From positions 1 through 21,415 of the IMG/VR virus record IMGVR_UViG_3300028844_000914: a stretch of 21,415 nucleotides of DNA; one strand, 5' to 3'. This document shows, in pieces, positions 13,417-21,350 of this stretch (position 1 is its first letter; each line of letters begins with the position of its first letter). The notes beneath the pieces are model-generated. The model saw only the letters and a list, made by a program, of their open reading frames with translations. It was not told where the DNA came from and did not search any database. Both the position numbers and the translations under genes were made by a program. This stretch comes from a virus.

Positions 13417-14126
13417 TGAGTAATTATTCAAAAACAACAGACTTTGCAGCAAAGGATGCGTTATCTACAGGTAATGCAAATAAAATTGTAAAAGGTACAG
13501 AGATAGATGATGAATTTGATGCCATACAGACAGCAGTAAACAGTAAAGCTGATACTAATAATGCTGCTCTAACAGGTACACCAACAGCTCCAACAGCTAG
13601 TGCTGCTACTAATACAACACAATTATCTACTACAGCTTATGTAACAGATGCTATTACTACTGCAGTTGCTGCAACTAAAGAAGCTTTATTTCCAGTAGGG
13701 ACTATATACACACAAGCAGCAGTAGCTACTAACCCCGGAACTTTATTAGGGTTCGGTACTTGGGCAGCATTTGGTGCAGGGCGTGTTATGGTAGGTATAG
13801 ATTCTGGTGATACAGCATTTGATACACTTAACGAAACAGGTGGTAGTGCAGATGCTACTGTAGTAAGCCATACACATACAGCAACTTCTACAGTAACTGA
13901 CCCCGGACACAAACATTTATCTGCTCAAGGTACAGAGTTCCCACAATACGGTGAAAGTGGAAGTGTTAATGGCCCTAATGGTTTAAGAACTGATGGTCAA
14001 GGTTTTACAGAAACTAAAACAACAGGAGTTACTGTTGCTACATCTATAGCATCAGCTGGCTCTAGTGGTACAGATGCTAATTTACAACCTTACATAGTTG
14101 TATATATGTGGAAGAGAACTGCTTAA
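13416..14126 (+). CDS. Tail fibre with collar-like, His-rich C-terminal domain
   Basis: This 236-aa protein has an N-terminal attachment segment (residues 4-45, FAAKDALSTGNANKIVKGTE and DDEFDAIQTAVNSKAD), a short GTPTAPTA spacer, and a C-terminal domain from about residue 90 (LFPVGTIYTQ, then LGFGTWAAFGAGRVMVGID). Two H-x-H pairs, SHTH (His152/154) and DPGHKH (His165/167), resemble the metal-binding histidines of short tail fibre or collar domains (T4 gp12-like). The end NLQPYIVVYMWKRTA is typical of this family. It likely binds the host as a trimer. Start and stop both use TAATG overlaps. Confidence 0.86.
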   Translation: MSNYSKTTDFAAKDALSTGNANKIVKGTEIDDEFDAIQTAVNSKADTNNAALTGTPTAPTASAATNTTQLSTTAYVTDAITTAVAATKEALFPVGTIYTQAAVATNPGTLLGFGTWAAFGAGRVMVGIDSGDTAFDTLNETGGSADATVVSHTHTATSTVTDPGHKHLSAQGTEFPQYGESGSVNGPNGLRTDGQGFTETKTTGVTVATSIASAGSSGTDANLQPYIVVYMWKRTA

Positions 14127-14440
14127 TGAAAGTACCTGTAATACTTTATAAAGATTATACAATATTTACAGAGCAGTACAAAGACAAATTATTTTTACAT
14201 TGTGATGTTTACAAATGGAATAAGAAAACAAGAAAAGATTTACAACACAGTTTAGATTTAATACTAAGATTATACAAACAAGATGTATATGCTTTACATG
14301 AAAATACTGATGATAACAAACATAGGAAATTTTTAGAAATGTACAAATTTGAATTATATAGCACAGAGATGGGCCTAGATGGTTTGTTACATCAGGTCTG
14401 GAGAAAACGAAATAAAACTAAGGAGATAAAAAATGGGTAG
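14126..14440 (+). CDS. Unknown 104-aa protein between tail and ejection genes
   Basis: The start at 14126 overlaps the fibre stop; an in-frame ATG at 14108 lies inside the fibre gene and is less likely. The mixed alpha/beta product contains YTIFTEQYKDKLFLHCDVYK, WNKKTRKDLQHSL and HENTDDNKHRKFLEMYKFE. The last part looks like the C-terminal half of an acetyltransferase (GNAT)-like fold, where a helix is followed by GF-type residues, but no acetyl-CoA loop is evident, so enzyme activity is doubtful. Its place just before the ejection genes recalls small internal or chaperone proteins in other podoviruses. The end overlaps the next gene by 8 nt. Confidence 0.75.
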   Translation: MKVPVILYKDYTIFTEQYKDKLFLHCDVYKWNKKTRKDLQHSLDLILRLYKQDVYALHENTDDNKHRKFLEMYKFELYSTEMGLDGLLHQVWRKRNKTKEIKNG

Positions 14441-15260
14441 TAGTATAGGAAAAATATTAGGTGGAGAAAAGGCACAGCCAGCTAAAGCTGCACCCGGAGC
14501 TAAGTTTGAACCGTTTACATATACAGGTTTAGCAGGTACAGCAACAGGCACTAGAGATGGAGAAGGGTTTAAGTTTGAACAAGAACTAACCCCTGAATTA
14601 CAAGCGTTGTATGGGCAAGGTATTGCTGCAACTAGCCCCTTCCTCTCTCAATACTTAGAACAGGCACAAGCCCCTATCCCTACATTTGATTTTACGGGTG
14701 ACGATTTAAGAGCAAGGGAGCAACAAATATTACAAGAGCAAACTGCTTTATTAACACCTGAACTAGAAAGACAAAGACAACAATTAAGAAGTGATTTATT
14801 TGGGTCAGGTCGTTTAGGTTTACAAGTATCAGGTGAAGCAGTAGGTGCTGGGGAAGGTACAGGAATGGTTAGCCCTGATGCTTACGGATTAGGTTTAGCA
14901 CAATCTAGAGCATTAGCTGAGTTAGGGCCACAAGCAAGACAACTAGCTTCCGCAGAAAGATTACAAGACTTTGGTTTACAATCTGAGTTGTACAATATAA
15001 ATCAAGCAGCAAGACAACAACAATTAGCTAACTTACTAGGTGGTCTAGGGGCTGGTATGGGTACATATCAAGATGTATTAGGTATAGAACAAGGTTTAAT
15101 TGGTCAAGCTTCTGGATTAGAACAAGCTCGTGCTGCTGCAACTGCTGGGGCATTCCAAGCAGGTACACCAGCTACAGGTCGTAAGCCGGGATTATTTGAA
15201 CAAATGCTAGTAGCAGCTGCGGGTGGTGCAGCTCAAGGCTATGGCTCAACATTTAAGTAG
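14433..15260 (+). CDS. Internal virion protein (first ejection protein)
   Basis: This 275-aa protein is rich in Gly, Ala, Gln and Leu and is mainly helical, with long amphipathic stretches (REQQILQEQTALLTPELERQ, then LRSDLFGSGRLGLQVSG). Toward the end, LANLLGGLGAGMGTYQDVLG and VAAAGGAAQGYGSTF are glycine-rich and could insert in membrane. The FGSGRLGLQVSGEA region is familiar from internal core proteins of marine podoviruses. AAGGAG at 14420-14425 supports the start. With the next two genes it probably forms the channel that carries DNA across the host envelope, as in T7 gp14-16; that role is by position and composition. Confidence 0.8.
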   Translation: MGSSIGKILGGEKAQPAKAAPGAKFEPFTYTGLAGTATGTRDGEGFKFEQELTPELQALYGQGIAATSPFLSQYLEQAQAPIPTFDFTGDDLRAREQQILQEQTALLTPELERQRQQLRSDLFGSGRLGLQVSGEAVGAGEGTGMVSPDAYGLGLAQSRALAELGPQARQLASAERLQDFGLQSELYNINQAARQQQLANLLGGLGAGMGTYQDVLGIEQGLIGQASGLEQARAAATAGAFQAGTPATGRKPGLFEQMLVAAAGGAAQGYGSTFK

Positions 15261-15269
15261 GAGTATAAA

Positions 15270-15869
15270 ATGGCAGGAATGATTAAAAATATATTTGGGT
15301 TAGATACACAGGATGTATTAAAAAAACGAGCTGAAAGAAACAGATTGCTAGCAGAACAAAGAATTAAACAGGGTGACATAGACCCTACGGTAGCTATACT
15401 AGGTCAACAGTTTGGTGATATGTTAGGGCGTGGTCTAATGGAAAGATTAGGGTATGAAGACCCTGAAATGGCTAAAGCAAAAGAAAATGAAGCTTTACAA
15501 AAAACTTTAGTAGAAGATTTAGCAAAACTTGATACAGCAGACCCAGAAAGATTAAAGATATTAACAGAAGCTTATCGATTAGGTGGAAATATAGAATTAG
15601 CTACAACATATGCTAATTTGTATAGGAAAATTAAAGATGATAAAAGAAAAGAAATAAAATCAGATTGGTTTAAAACAAGTAAAGTAAGCCCCCTCACAGG
15701 TGAACCTATAAAAACAGATAAAGAAAGACTTTCAATGTTAAAAGCTTTGCATCCTAATGAAAATTTTAAAGAGTTAGAAGAATACGTTAATATGCTTAAA
15801 AAACTAGAAGTTAATAATACTAATTCAGTAAATAGTCTCCCAGACGGTTTTATATTAAATACAAAATAA
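15270..15869 (+). CDS. Internal virion protein (second ejection protein)
   Basis: This 199-aa, charged, helical protein starts MAGMIKNIFGLDTQ, continues through LKKRAERNRLLAEQRIKQ and PTVAILGQQFGDMLGRGLME, and has a TPR-like helical middle (LKILTEAYRLGGNIELATTY). It is not assigned to a named family. AGGAG (15259-15263, 6 nt spacing) precedes the start. It sits between the first ejection protein and the 1245-aa one, with gaps of 9 and 12 nt, which is the usual place for the mid-sized core protein. No membrane segment is seen. Confidence 0.72.
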   Translation: MAGMIKNIFGLDTQDVLKKRAERNRLLAEQRIKQGDIDPTVAILGQQFGDMLGRGLMERLGYEDPEMAKAKENEALQKTLVEDLAKLDTADPERLKILTEAYRLGGNIELATTYANLYRKIKDDKRKEIKSDWFKTSKVSPLTGEPIKTDKERLSMLKALHPNENFKELEEYVNMLKKLEVNNTNSVNSLPDGFILNTK

Positions 15870-15881
15870 AGGAATAATAAA

Positions 15882-18800
15882 ATGTCATTTAAAGAGGGTC
15901 AAACAGCAACAAACCCAAAAACAGGTGAAGTATTAACTTTTAAAAATGGGAGTTGGTCTAATAACGAAAACACTACTAAACCTAATAAAACAGCTACTAA
16001 TCCTGATACAGGAGAAACAGTAGAACTTGTTGAGGGGCAATGGAAACCTATTGAAACAACAACTTCTAAAAAACAAACTAATAAAGAACAAACTCTTGGA
16101 GAAGACGCTGCTGAATTAACTGCTGAAATAACTTCTTCTATAGCTGGTCAAGGGGTTTCGGCTCCTTTATTAGCTATTCCTGTTGTTGGGCCTGCTGCCT
16201 ATGGTATTTCTAATTTTGGTATAGGTTTTTCGGCGAGTGTAGTAGCACAAAAAAACATAGGTAGTCCAGAGGTAAGCTACACTAGGGCTATTGTAAATGG
16301 TATAATTAGTATGTTTCCCGGAGCCCCCGCACTAAAAGCCGTACACAGCACATCTAAAATAGGTCCTAAAGTAATAGGGGAAGTAGCAAAAGTGGAAGCT
16401 AAAAGGGGGGCTGCAATAGGTGGGGTTTCTGTAGCAGGTACCGCAGTAGAGGAAGAAAGAGTACCAACCCTTAGTGAAATCGCTATAGGAGTTGGGGGAG
16501 GTGCTGGTTTAGGTGGTTCTTTTGGTAGCATAATGCCTAAAATAAGTAAAACTTTTCAAAAATTCTTTGGTAAAACTGCACCACAAATTGAAAAAGGATT
16601 AATAGATGGTACGATAACAAAGCAAGACGCAATAAATGTGGCTACGTTTGGTAAAGGTATGCGTAACAAACCTATGCCAGTTGAGGATGCTACTAAATTA
16701 GTTGATGGGGTAATGGAGTCAATTAGTAAATCAGGTATTAAAAAATCTATATATGCTGATGATGTTTCTTTAAGTGCAAAGGGAGTAGTAAATTCTGTTG
16801 CTGCTAAGTTTACAAATGCAAAAGCTAATTTTGTACCTTCCAGAATATTAGGGCGTGAAGCGAATAGTGAAATATACAGTGCAACTAAAAAGATTGAAGG
16901 CGTTTTAGACGTAGGAGAAAAGATGGGTAATAGTGTAAATGCTTATCTAGCTAAACACCCCGCTCATACAAACTCTGTAAGGCAGGCTATTGCTGGTGGT
17001 AAATTTAATGATGATATAAGGGGCACTGCAGTAGAGGGCAGCATTCTTGCTTATAGACAACAAGTAAAAGAGTTACAAACAATAGCTGCTAGACAGTTAG
17101 ATGAAGAAGATTTTGTAAACATGACTCAGGAAAAACAAAAAGAATTATTAAAGATGTTAGATAACTCTATAAAATCTAATACAAAATGGAATACAACCGA
17201 GTATCAAATGTTTACAAATTCAAAATTTACACCTGACCCAAAGCAATTACCTTTAGCTAGAAAAGAAGTTGCACTTAGAATATTAAAACAAGACCCTACT
17301 AAATCTAAAAAACAAGCAGCCCAAGAAGCAAAAAAACATTTAGAAGAATTAACAACTCAAAGTGCAAAAAATTTACAAGCAAGTAATAAACCTACAACAA
17401 ACCCAACAGGTATTTTTAAAAGAAAAGGTGATATAGGACCAGAACAAGCTAGATATATGGGAGTAATAACTGACCCCGGTGAAAAAATAAAAGGCAGTAT
17501 AACTAGGTTGGGTAGGTATGCGTTATCTAATGAAGCAGATGTTACTATAGCTAAACAAATAGTAAAAACAGGTATGGGTGCTATAGACCCTATAAATAAA
17601 AAAGGTCTTGTACCTTTACAATTAAAAGGAAATATACAAAACAAAATTTGGGTTAAGCCGGAGTATAACTTAGCGTTAAGTAAATCTTATTTAAATGTTT
17701 CAGATGCAGTTAGTAGTAACCCAACAGCAGCTATGATTTTTGATGGTGTTACATCATCCATAGCTTTATCAAAAGCGGTTAAGGTAATATTTAATGTACC
17801 TTCTCATTTTATAAACCTTTTTGGTTCTACAGCACAAATGATAGGTATGGGTATGATTCCAATATCAAGTAGTACGGTTAAAGGTCTTAAAGCAGCAATC
17901 GGAGAGTTTAAATGGATTGAAAAATTGCTTAGTGGTAAAACAGCAAAGTCTAGACAAGCCTACTTAAAACAGGAAAAAAAATATAAGTCCTTAGGCTTGA
18001 TGAATAAAAATGTAATTATGTCAGATATTAGGGATGGTTTTTCCCAAAACCAAGGTAAGATTTCATCTACTTTAAACAAGGCAGTTGAACCTTTTGGAAA
18101 ACTTTATTCAATTTCAGACACTGCAGCTCGTATATCAGTTTTTGAAAAGACCGCTGAACGTTTTGCAAATATATTCCCTAAAGAATTAAATAAAGTCGAG
18201 GGTGCGGCTGCTAAATTAACAAATGATGTATATCAAAACTATGAGAGAATACCAACGTGGATAAGGACTCTTTCTAAATTTGGTGCTATGCCTCAGTTTG
18301 TAGCATTTACAGCTGAGTTTACTCGTAATATGTCCAACCAAGCTAGAGTTGCTGGTCAAATGCTTAGAGGTACTTTTGGAAAAGAGTATGGTTTTGATGT
18401 TAGCAAAGCTAATATAACAGAGATGAGAAAGGAAGGTGCAAAAAGATTAATAGGGCTGCTTACACTTTCTGGTGGTTCTATATATGCAGTAAAAAAAATC
18501 AATGATTCGGTTGGAATGACTTCTGAAAAAGAACAAGCTATGCGTACTTTTCACGCAGATTATAATAAAAATAAAGCATTAGTTTATACTGACATATCGG
18601 AAGACGGTAAAGAAGGTACTTTTATGGATGCTCAATATTTAATTCCACATGTTGGCCTTGGTAGTATTGTGGAATCTGGATTAAAATTGGAATCTCCCGA
18701 AGTTATTTTTGGAAAAACACTAAAAGCTTTTATAGGGGAAGGTACTTTTGTGGCAGTAAATGTTATTAACGGTGTACAAAACAGAGATGAAAATGGTAAT

Positions 18801-19619
18801 CAAATTAGTGGCGACCCTTCAGCTCTTAACAACTTTGCAGATAGATTTTCCTACGTTTTTAATGAAACATTTACACCCGGTCAATTTAGAGAGTTTGAAA
18901 AGTATTTTGAAACTAAAGAATCTATAGCACAAGGTAAAGAACCTAAAAATACATATGAAGATATAATAAAGCGTCAGTTTGGTATTAGAAAAACTAAATT
19001 TAAAGTTTCAGATATGGCTATGTTTAAGGCTAGAGCATTTAACAAGGCATCATTAGAAGCTGCCAAGGAGTATAGAAGTGCAAGAGATTATAAAGATACT
19101 TCAAAAGAAAATTTAGATAAATTATACAATGAAGCTGATAGAGTAAGAAAAGCTAACATGGATGAGTTGTCAAAAATTAATAGAGATTTAACAACGCTTG
19201 AATTTAATAAAGACGAGCGTATTCAGATATTAATGGATGGTGGTTTAAGTAACAGAGATATTTTATCTATTTTTGATGGTTCTTATATACCTTTAAAAAG
19301 AGAAAAAAGTGTATCTACTTCTGAAATATTTGAAGATAAATATATTGATATGCCAGTAAAGCAGTTTAAGAAAGAACTAAGTCTTATTGCTAAAGATGAC
19401 ATAAGGTTAGCTACTAGACTAAGAGATGAATATAAAAGAAGACTTAAAGATAATTATAAAGGTATAACAAGTACTGAAAAACTATTTAATAGTATGAGTG
19501 TAGAAGATAAAGCAGATTATATAATAAAAAATCCTAGTCTTTATAAAAAATATATAAAGAAAGGGTTAATAAAAAAATCAACATATATAGAGTTAAGGAG
19601 AAGGGGTTATCAATTCTAA
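15882..19619 (+). CDS. Large internal virion / DNA ejection protein
   Basis: This 1245-aa protein is the largest in the window. Residues 8-25 and 37-54 are two copies of a TATNPxTGE motif ending GSW / GQW. Residues about 85-220 hold several Gly/Ala-rich hydrophobic stretches (APLLAIPVVGPAAYGISNFG, AIGVGGGAGLGGSFG) that could enter a membrane. The long middle is helical and charged, with a more hydrophobic block around residues 620-690 (IALSKAVKVIFNVPSHF, LFGSTAQMIGMGMIP) and a later segment (ARISVFEKTAERF and FGAMPQFVAFTAEFTRN) that resembles regions of large polyvalent phage proteins. The C-terminus is basic and ends LRRRGYQF. Ejection-channel role by size and position; no transglycosylase motif was seen. 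AAAGGA precedes the ATG. Confidence 0.82.
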   Translation: MSFKEGQTATNPKTGEVLTFKNGSWSNNENTTKPNKTATNPDTGETVELVEGQWKPIETTTSKKQTNKEQTLGEDAAELTAEITSSIAGQGVSAPLLAIPVVGPAAYGISNFGIGFSASVVAQKNIGSPEVSYTRAIVNGIISMFPGAPALKAVHSTSKIGPKVIGEVAKVEAKRGAAIGGVSVAGTAVEEERVPTLSEIAIGVGGGAGLGGSFGSIMPKISKTFQKFFGKTAPQIEKGLIDGTITKQDAINVATFGKGMRNKPMPVEDATKLVDGVMESISKSGIKKSIYADDVSLSAKGVVNSVAAKFTNAKANFVPSRILGREANSEIYSATKKIEGVLDVGEKMGNSVNAYLAKHPAHTNSVRQAIAGGKFNDDIRGTAVEGSILAYRQQVKELQTIAARQLDEEDFVNMTQEKQKELLKMLDNSIKSNTKWNTTEYQMFTNSKFTPDPKQLPLARKEVALRILKQDPTKSKKQAAQEAKKHLEELTTQSAKNLQASNKPTTNPTGIFKRKGDIGPEQARYMGVITDPGEKIKGSITRLGRYALSNEADVTIAKQIVKTGMGAIDPINKKGLVPLQLKGNIQNKIWVKPEYNLALSKSYLNVSDAVSSNPTAAMIFDGVTSSIALSKAVKVIFNVPSHFINLFGSTAQMIGMGMIPISSSTVKGLKAAIGEFKWIEKLLSGKTAKSRQAYLKQEKKYKSLGLMNKNVIMSDIRDGFSQNQGKISSTLNKAVEPFGKLYSISDTAARISVFEKTAERFANIFPKELNKVEGAAAKLTNDVYQNYERIPTWIRTLSKFGAMPQFVAFTAEFTRNMSNQARVAGQMLRGTFGKEYGFDVSKANITEMRKEGAKRLIGLLTLSGGSIYAVKKINDSVGMTSEKEQAMRTFHADYNKNKALVYTDISEDGKEGTFMDAQYLIPHVGLGSIVESGLKLESPEVIFGKTLKAFIGEGTFVAVNVINGVQNRDENGNQISGDPSALNNFADRFSYVFNETFTPGQFREFEKYFETKESIAQGKEPKNTYEDIIKRQFGIRKTKFKVSDMAMFKARAFNKASLEAAKEYRSARDYKDTSKENLDKLYNEADRVRKANMDELSKINRDLTTLEFNKDERIQILMDGGLSNRDILSIFDGSYIPLKREKSVSTSEIFEDKYIDMPVKQFKKELSLIAKDDIRLATRLRDEYKRRLKDNYKGITSTEKLFNSMSVEDKADYIIKNPSLYKKYIKKGLIKKSTYIELRRRGYQF
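19595..19611 (+). promoter_or_regulatory. Ribosome binding site followed by a non-standard ATC start candidate
   Basis: AAGGAG at 19595-19600 is a strong ribosome site lying inside the end of the 1245-aa gene. No normal start codon stands 5-10 nt downstream in the signal-peptide frame, only ATC at 19609-19611. A single C-to-G change there would make ATG and alter the upstream protein from Gln to Glu near its end. Confidence 0.5.
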
Positions 19620-20151
19620 TAAATTTATATTCTTATTACTAGTAACCATAGTAGCTATCATAACAACCATAAACAGTTATGCAGCAGATAGTACAGTAAA
19701 TTACAAAAACCAACCCCCACCCTCTGCAATCTCTGCAGGTGTACAGTCATACAGCCAGATGATATGCAGCTTTCCCGTAGTAGGGGCTGTGCAAACTTCA
19801 GTCGTTGGTATATCTACTGGTACAACATTTACGGATTGGCATTGTGAGAGGAGACAGTTAAGTAACAGCTTGAGTAAAGCAGGATTATCCGTGGCCAGCA
19901 TTAGTATTTTGTGTGCAGGTAGCAAAGCTGTCTGGAGTGCAATGCTCCATAGTGGTACACCCTGTAGCATATGGGATGGTTCAAAGGCTCTTATTGGCTC
20001 AGAGGCCATTAAGTATTATAAAATGATGGGATATATAAATGACTATGGACAAATTCTTAGATACCCTGACTACTTGGGTCGTAATTATAACGTTAGTAAT
20101 TACACCAACTCAAATAGCCAAAGCAAAGGAAACCACAAATCTCCTAAATAA
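19609..20151 (+). CDS. Exported four-cysteine protein, apparently without a normal start codon
   Basis: The reading frame is open from the TAA at 19594 to 20151. The first ATG (19759) would cut off an obvious signal peptide coded at 19621-19683: KFIFLLLVTIVAIITTINSYA, with S-Y-A before the predicted cut. No ATG, GTG or TTG lies upstream in frame. AAGGAG (19595-19600) is 8 nt before an ATC at 19609, which would give a 180-aa precursor beginning (M)NSNK. The mature part has four cysteines (53, 79, 102, 119 in this numbering), in SQMICSF, WHCERR, ILCAG and GTPCS, suggesting two disulfides in the periplasm or outside. I recall related small exported proteins with a CERLKLS-like motif in marine phages; their function is unknown. 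The first 11 bases overlap the 1245-aa gene. Confidence 0.68.
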   Translation: MNSNKFIFLLLVTIVAIITTINSYAADSTVNYKNQPPPSAISAGVQSYSQMICSFPVVGAVQTSVVGISTGTTFTDWHCERRQLSNSLSKAGLSVASISILCAGSKAVWSAMLHSGTPCSIWDGSKALIGSEAIKYYKMMGYINDYGQILRYPDYLGRNYNVSNYTNSNSQSKGNHKSPK

Positions 20152-20776
20152 CGGTTCATTTGATAATGAAACTGAAGGGTGGGAATTAGACGGTACTGCT
20201 ACTTATGATGGTAATGACTACGGAGAACTAAATCAGTCAGTTAGATTTAGTGGTGCTGAAGGTGGTTCTATATCACAAGATATTGATTTAAAAATATTAG
20301 TAGAATCAGAAGAAAAGATTATTGATAAAGCTCATGGTAGTATTTTATCCATAGGTTGTAATAATGAAGCAACTGGAGCTTGGTGTTCAACTGAAGGTAC
20401 AGTAGATAATTTAGATACAGTTAAAACAACTATCGTATTTAATGATGGCACTCAGACAGAAACTTTAAACTATAATTTTACCAGTGATTATAATGATGGT
20501 GTTATTACTTCCACTTTTGATATTGAGTTGGAAAAAGAATTTAACATAAATAACACAACAGTAAGTGTAAATGTCTTTGGTGATGATGCTGGGGATTGGG
20601 AAGGGAAATTTGGCTCTATCATTGACGATTTAAGCCTTACTTTAACACTCTCTGACCTAGTAGTGGCCCAGCCTATACAAGTCCCTGATATCGTTAAACC
20701 AGAGCCTCCTGTGGCAATTGTTGTTCCAAAGGTAATAAAACCAGATATTAAAGTGGAAAAGTACCCCCTGAAATAG
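20039..20776 (+). CDS. Exported beta-rich, lectin-like protein (N-terminal part; probable frameshift at its end)
   Basis: The 245-aa product has a signal peptide (residues about 1-29, hydrophobic core TTWVVIITLVITPT, cut after A-K-A) and a mature domain opening NLLNNGSFDNETEGWEL, then GSISQDIDL. That opening is typical of CBM-like jelly-roll domains. The C-terminus turns Pro/Val-rich (EPPVAIVVPKVIKPDIK) and stops after KYPLK. The reading frame continues plausibly in frame -1 from a CCCCC run at 20764-20768, so the natural gene is likely longer. Two cysteines occur in CNNEATGAWC. The start lies 113 nt inside the preceding gene; ATG 20045 is an alternative. Its role could be surface binding or exclusion of other phages, but nothing in the sequence decides this. 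Confidence 0.72.
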   Translation: MTMDKFLDTLTTWVVIITLVITPTQIAKAKETTNLLNNGSFDNETEGWELDGTATYDGNDYGELNQSVRFSGAEGGSISQDIDLKILVESEEKIIDKAHGSILSIGCNNEATGAWCSTEGTVDNLDTVKTTIVFNDGTQTETLNYNFTSDYNDGVITSTFDIELEKEFNINNTTVSVNVFGDDAGDWEGKFGSIIDDLSLTLTLSDLVVAQPIQVPDIVKPEPPVAIVVPKVIKPDIKVEKYPLK

Positions 20777-20787
20777 AAGAAACTACT

Positions 20788-21162
20788 ATGGAAGAGGATT
20801 TAAAAGAAGAAACCAAAGGAGAGAGTAATGAAGTACAACAAAAAGAAACCAGCAGCAAAGAAAATAAAGAAAACAAAAAAGAAAAGAATGTACTAGATAA
20901 ACCTGTATCAGATGTAGAGGTAAAAGTTGTTGATGTACCTACCATAATATCTTTTGATAAAGAATATTTTGAAAATACATACAAGGATACAATAGATTTA
21001 ACAACAACGGAGATAGATTTTTATGACAAACAAGACGGATTCAACAATCAAGATTACGCCCAAGTTAATACTGATTTTTTTAATATCAGTAGCAGCTCCA
21101 ATGGGGAGTGGGGTGTGGTTAATAGCAGACCTGTCATCACGATTGAGCAGTTTAGAAGATAG
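20788..21162 (+). CDS. Probable C-terminal part of the exported protein, in the shifted frame
   Basis: This frame is open from 20752 (after a TAA at 20749) to 21162. From its first ATG it reads as 124 aa, but that ATG lacks a good ribosome site. Reading through the CCCCC run with one more C gives a smooth join (VEK, YPPEIEETTMEED). The segment begins highly Glu/Lys-rich (KETSSKENKENKKEK), then changes to a mixed part with ISFDKEYFENTYKDTIDL and TTTEIDFYDKQ. The last 140 nt overlap the next gene in another frame, so the true C-terminus may be shorter. It could also be an independent small gene, or be reached by programmed -1 frameshifting at GGAAAAG (20755-20761). Confidence 0.5.
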   Translation: MEEDLKEETKGESNEVQQKETSSKENKENKKEKNVLDKPVSDVEVKVVDVPTIISFDKEYFENTYKDTIDLTTTEIDFYDKQDGFNNQDYAQVNTDFFNISSSSNGEWGVVNSRPVITIEQFRR

Positions 21163-21349
21163 TATAGCTAGTACAGATACATCAGATATTGTAGAAAGGA
21201 TTAAAGCAGTTGAGTTTATATCAACTTATAACGAAAGGAAAGTTGATAAGTTAGATGTTGATATAGATAAAATTGTAGAACATGTAGATAAGTCATTTAA
21301 AAAAATAACTGACACTATGAACTCTAACCCTTTATCAGTAGGAAACTAA
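21023..21349 (+). CDS. Membrane protein with C-terminal coiled coil (spanin or holin-associated candidate)
   Basis: This 108-aa protein has a short charged N-terminus, one membrane segment (about residues 14-35, KLILIFLISVAAPMGSGVWLI) and a long charged helix with heptads (LSSRLSSLEDSIAS, then ERIKAVEFISTYNERKVDKL). GGAGA at 21009-21013 with 9 nt spacing supports the start. The N-in, coiled-coil-out layout resembles inner-membrane spanins or the small TM/coiled-coil proteins found in marine phage lysis regions. No cysteine-bearing outer-membrane partner is visible beside it. It overlaps the preceding frame by 140 nt. Confidence 0.75.
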   Translation: MTNKTDSTIKITPKLILIFLISVAAPMGSGVWLIADLSSRLSSLEDSIASTDTSDIVERIKAVEFISTYNERKVDKLDVDIDKIVEHVDKSFKKITDTMNSNPLSVGN

Positions 21350-21350
21350 T

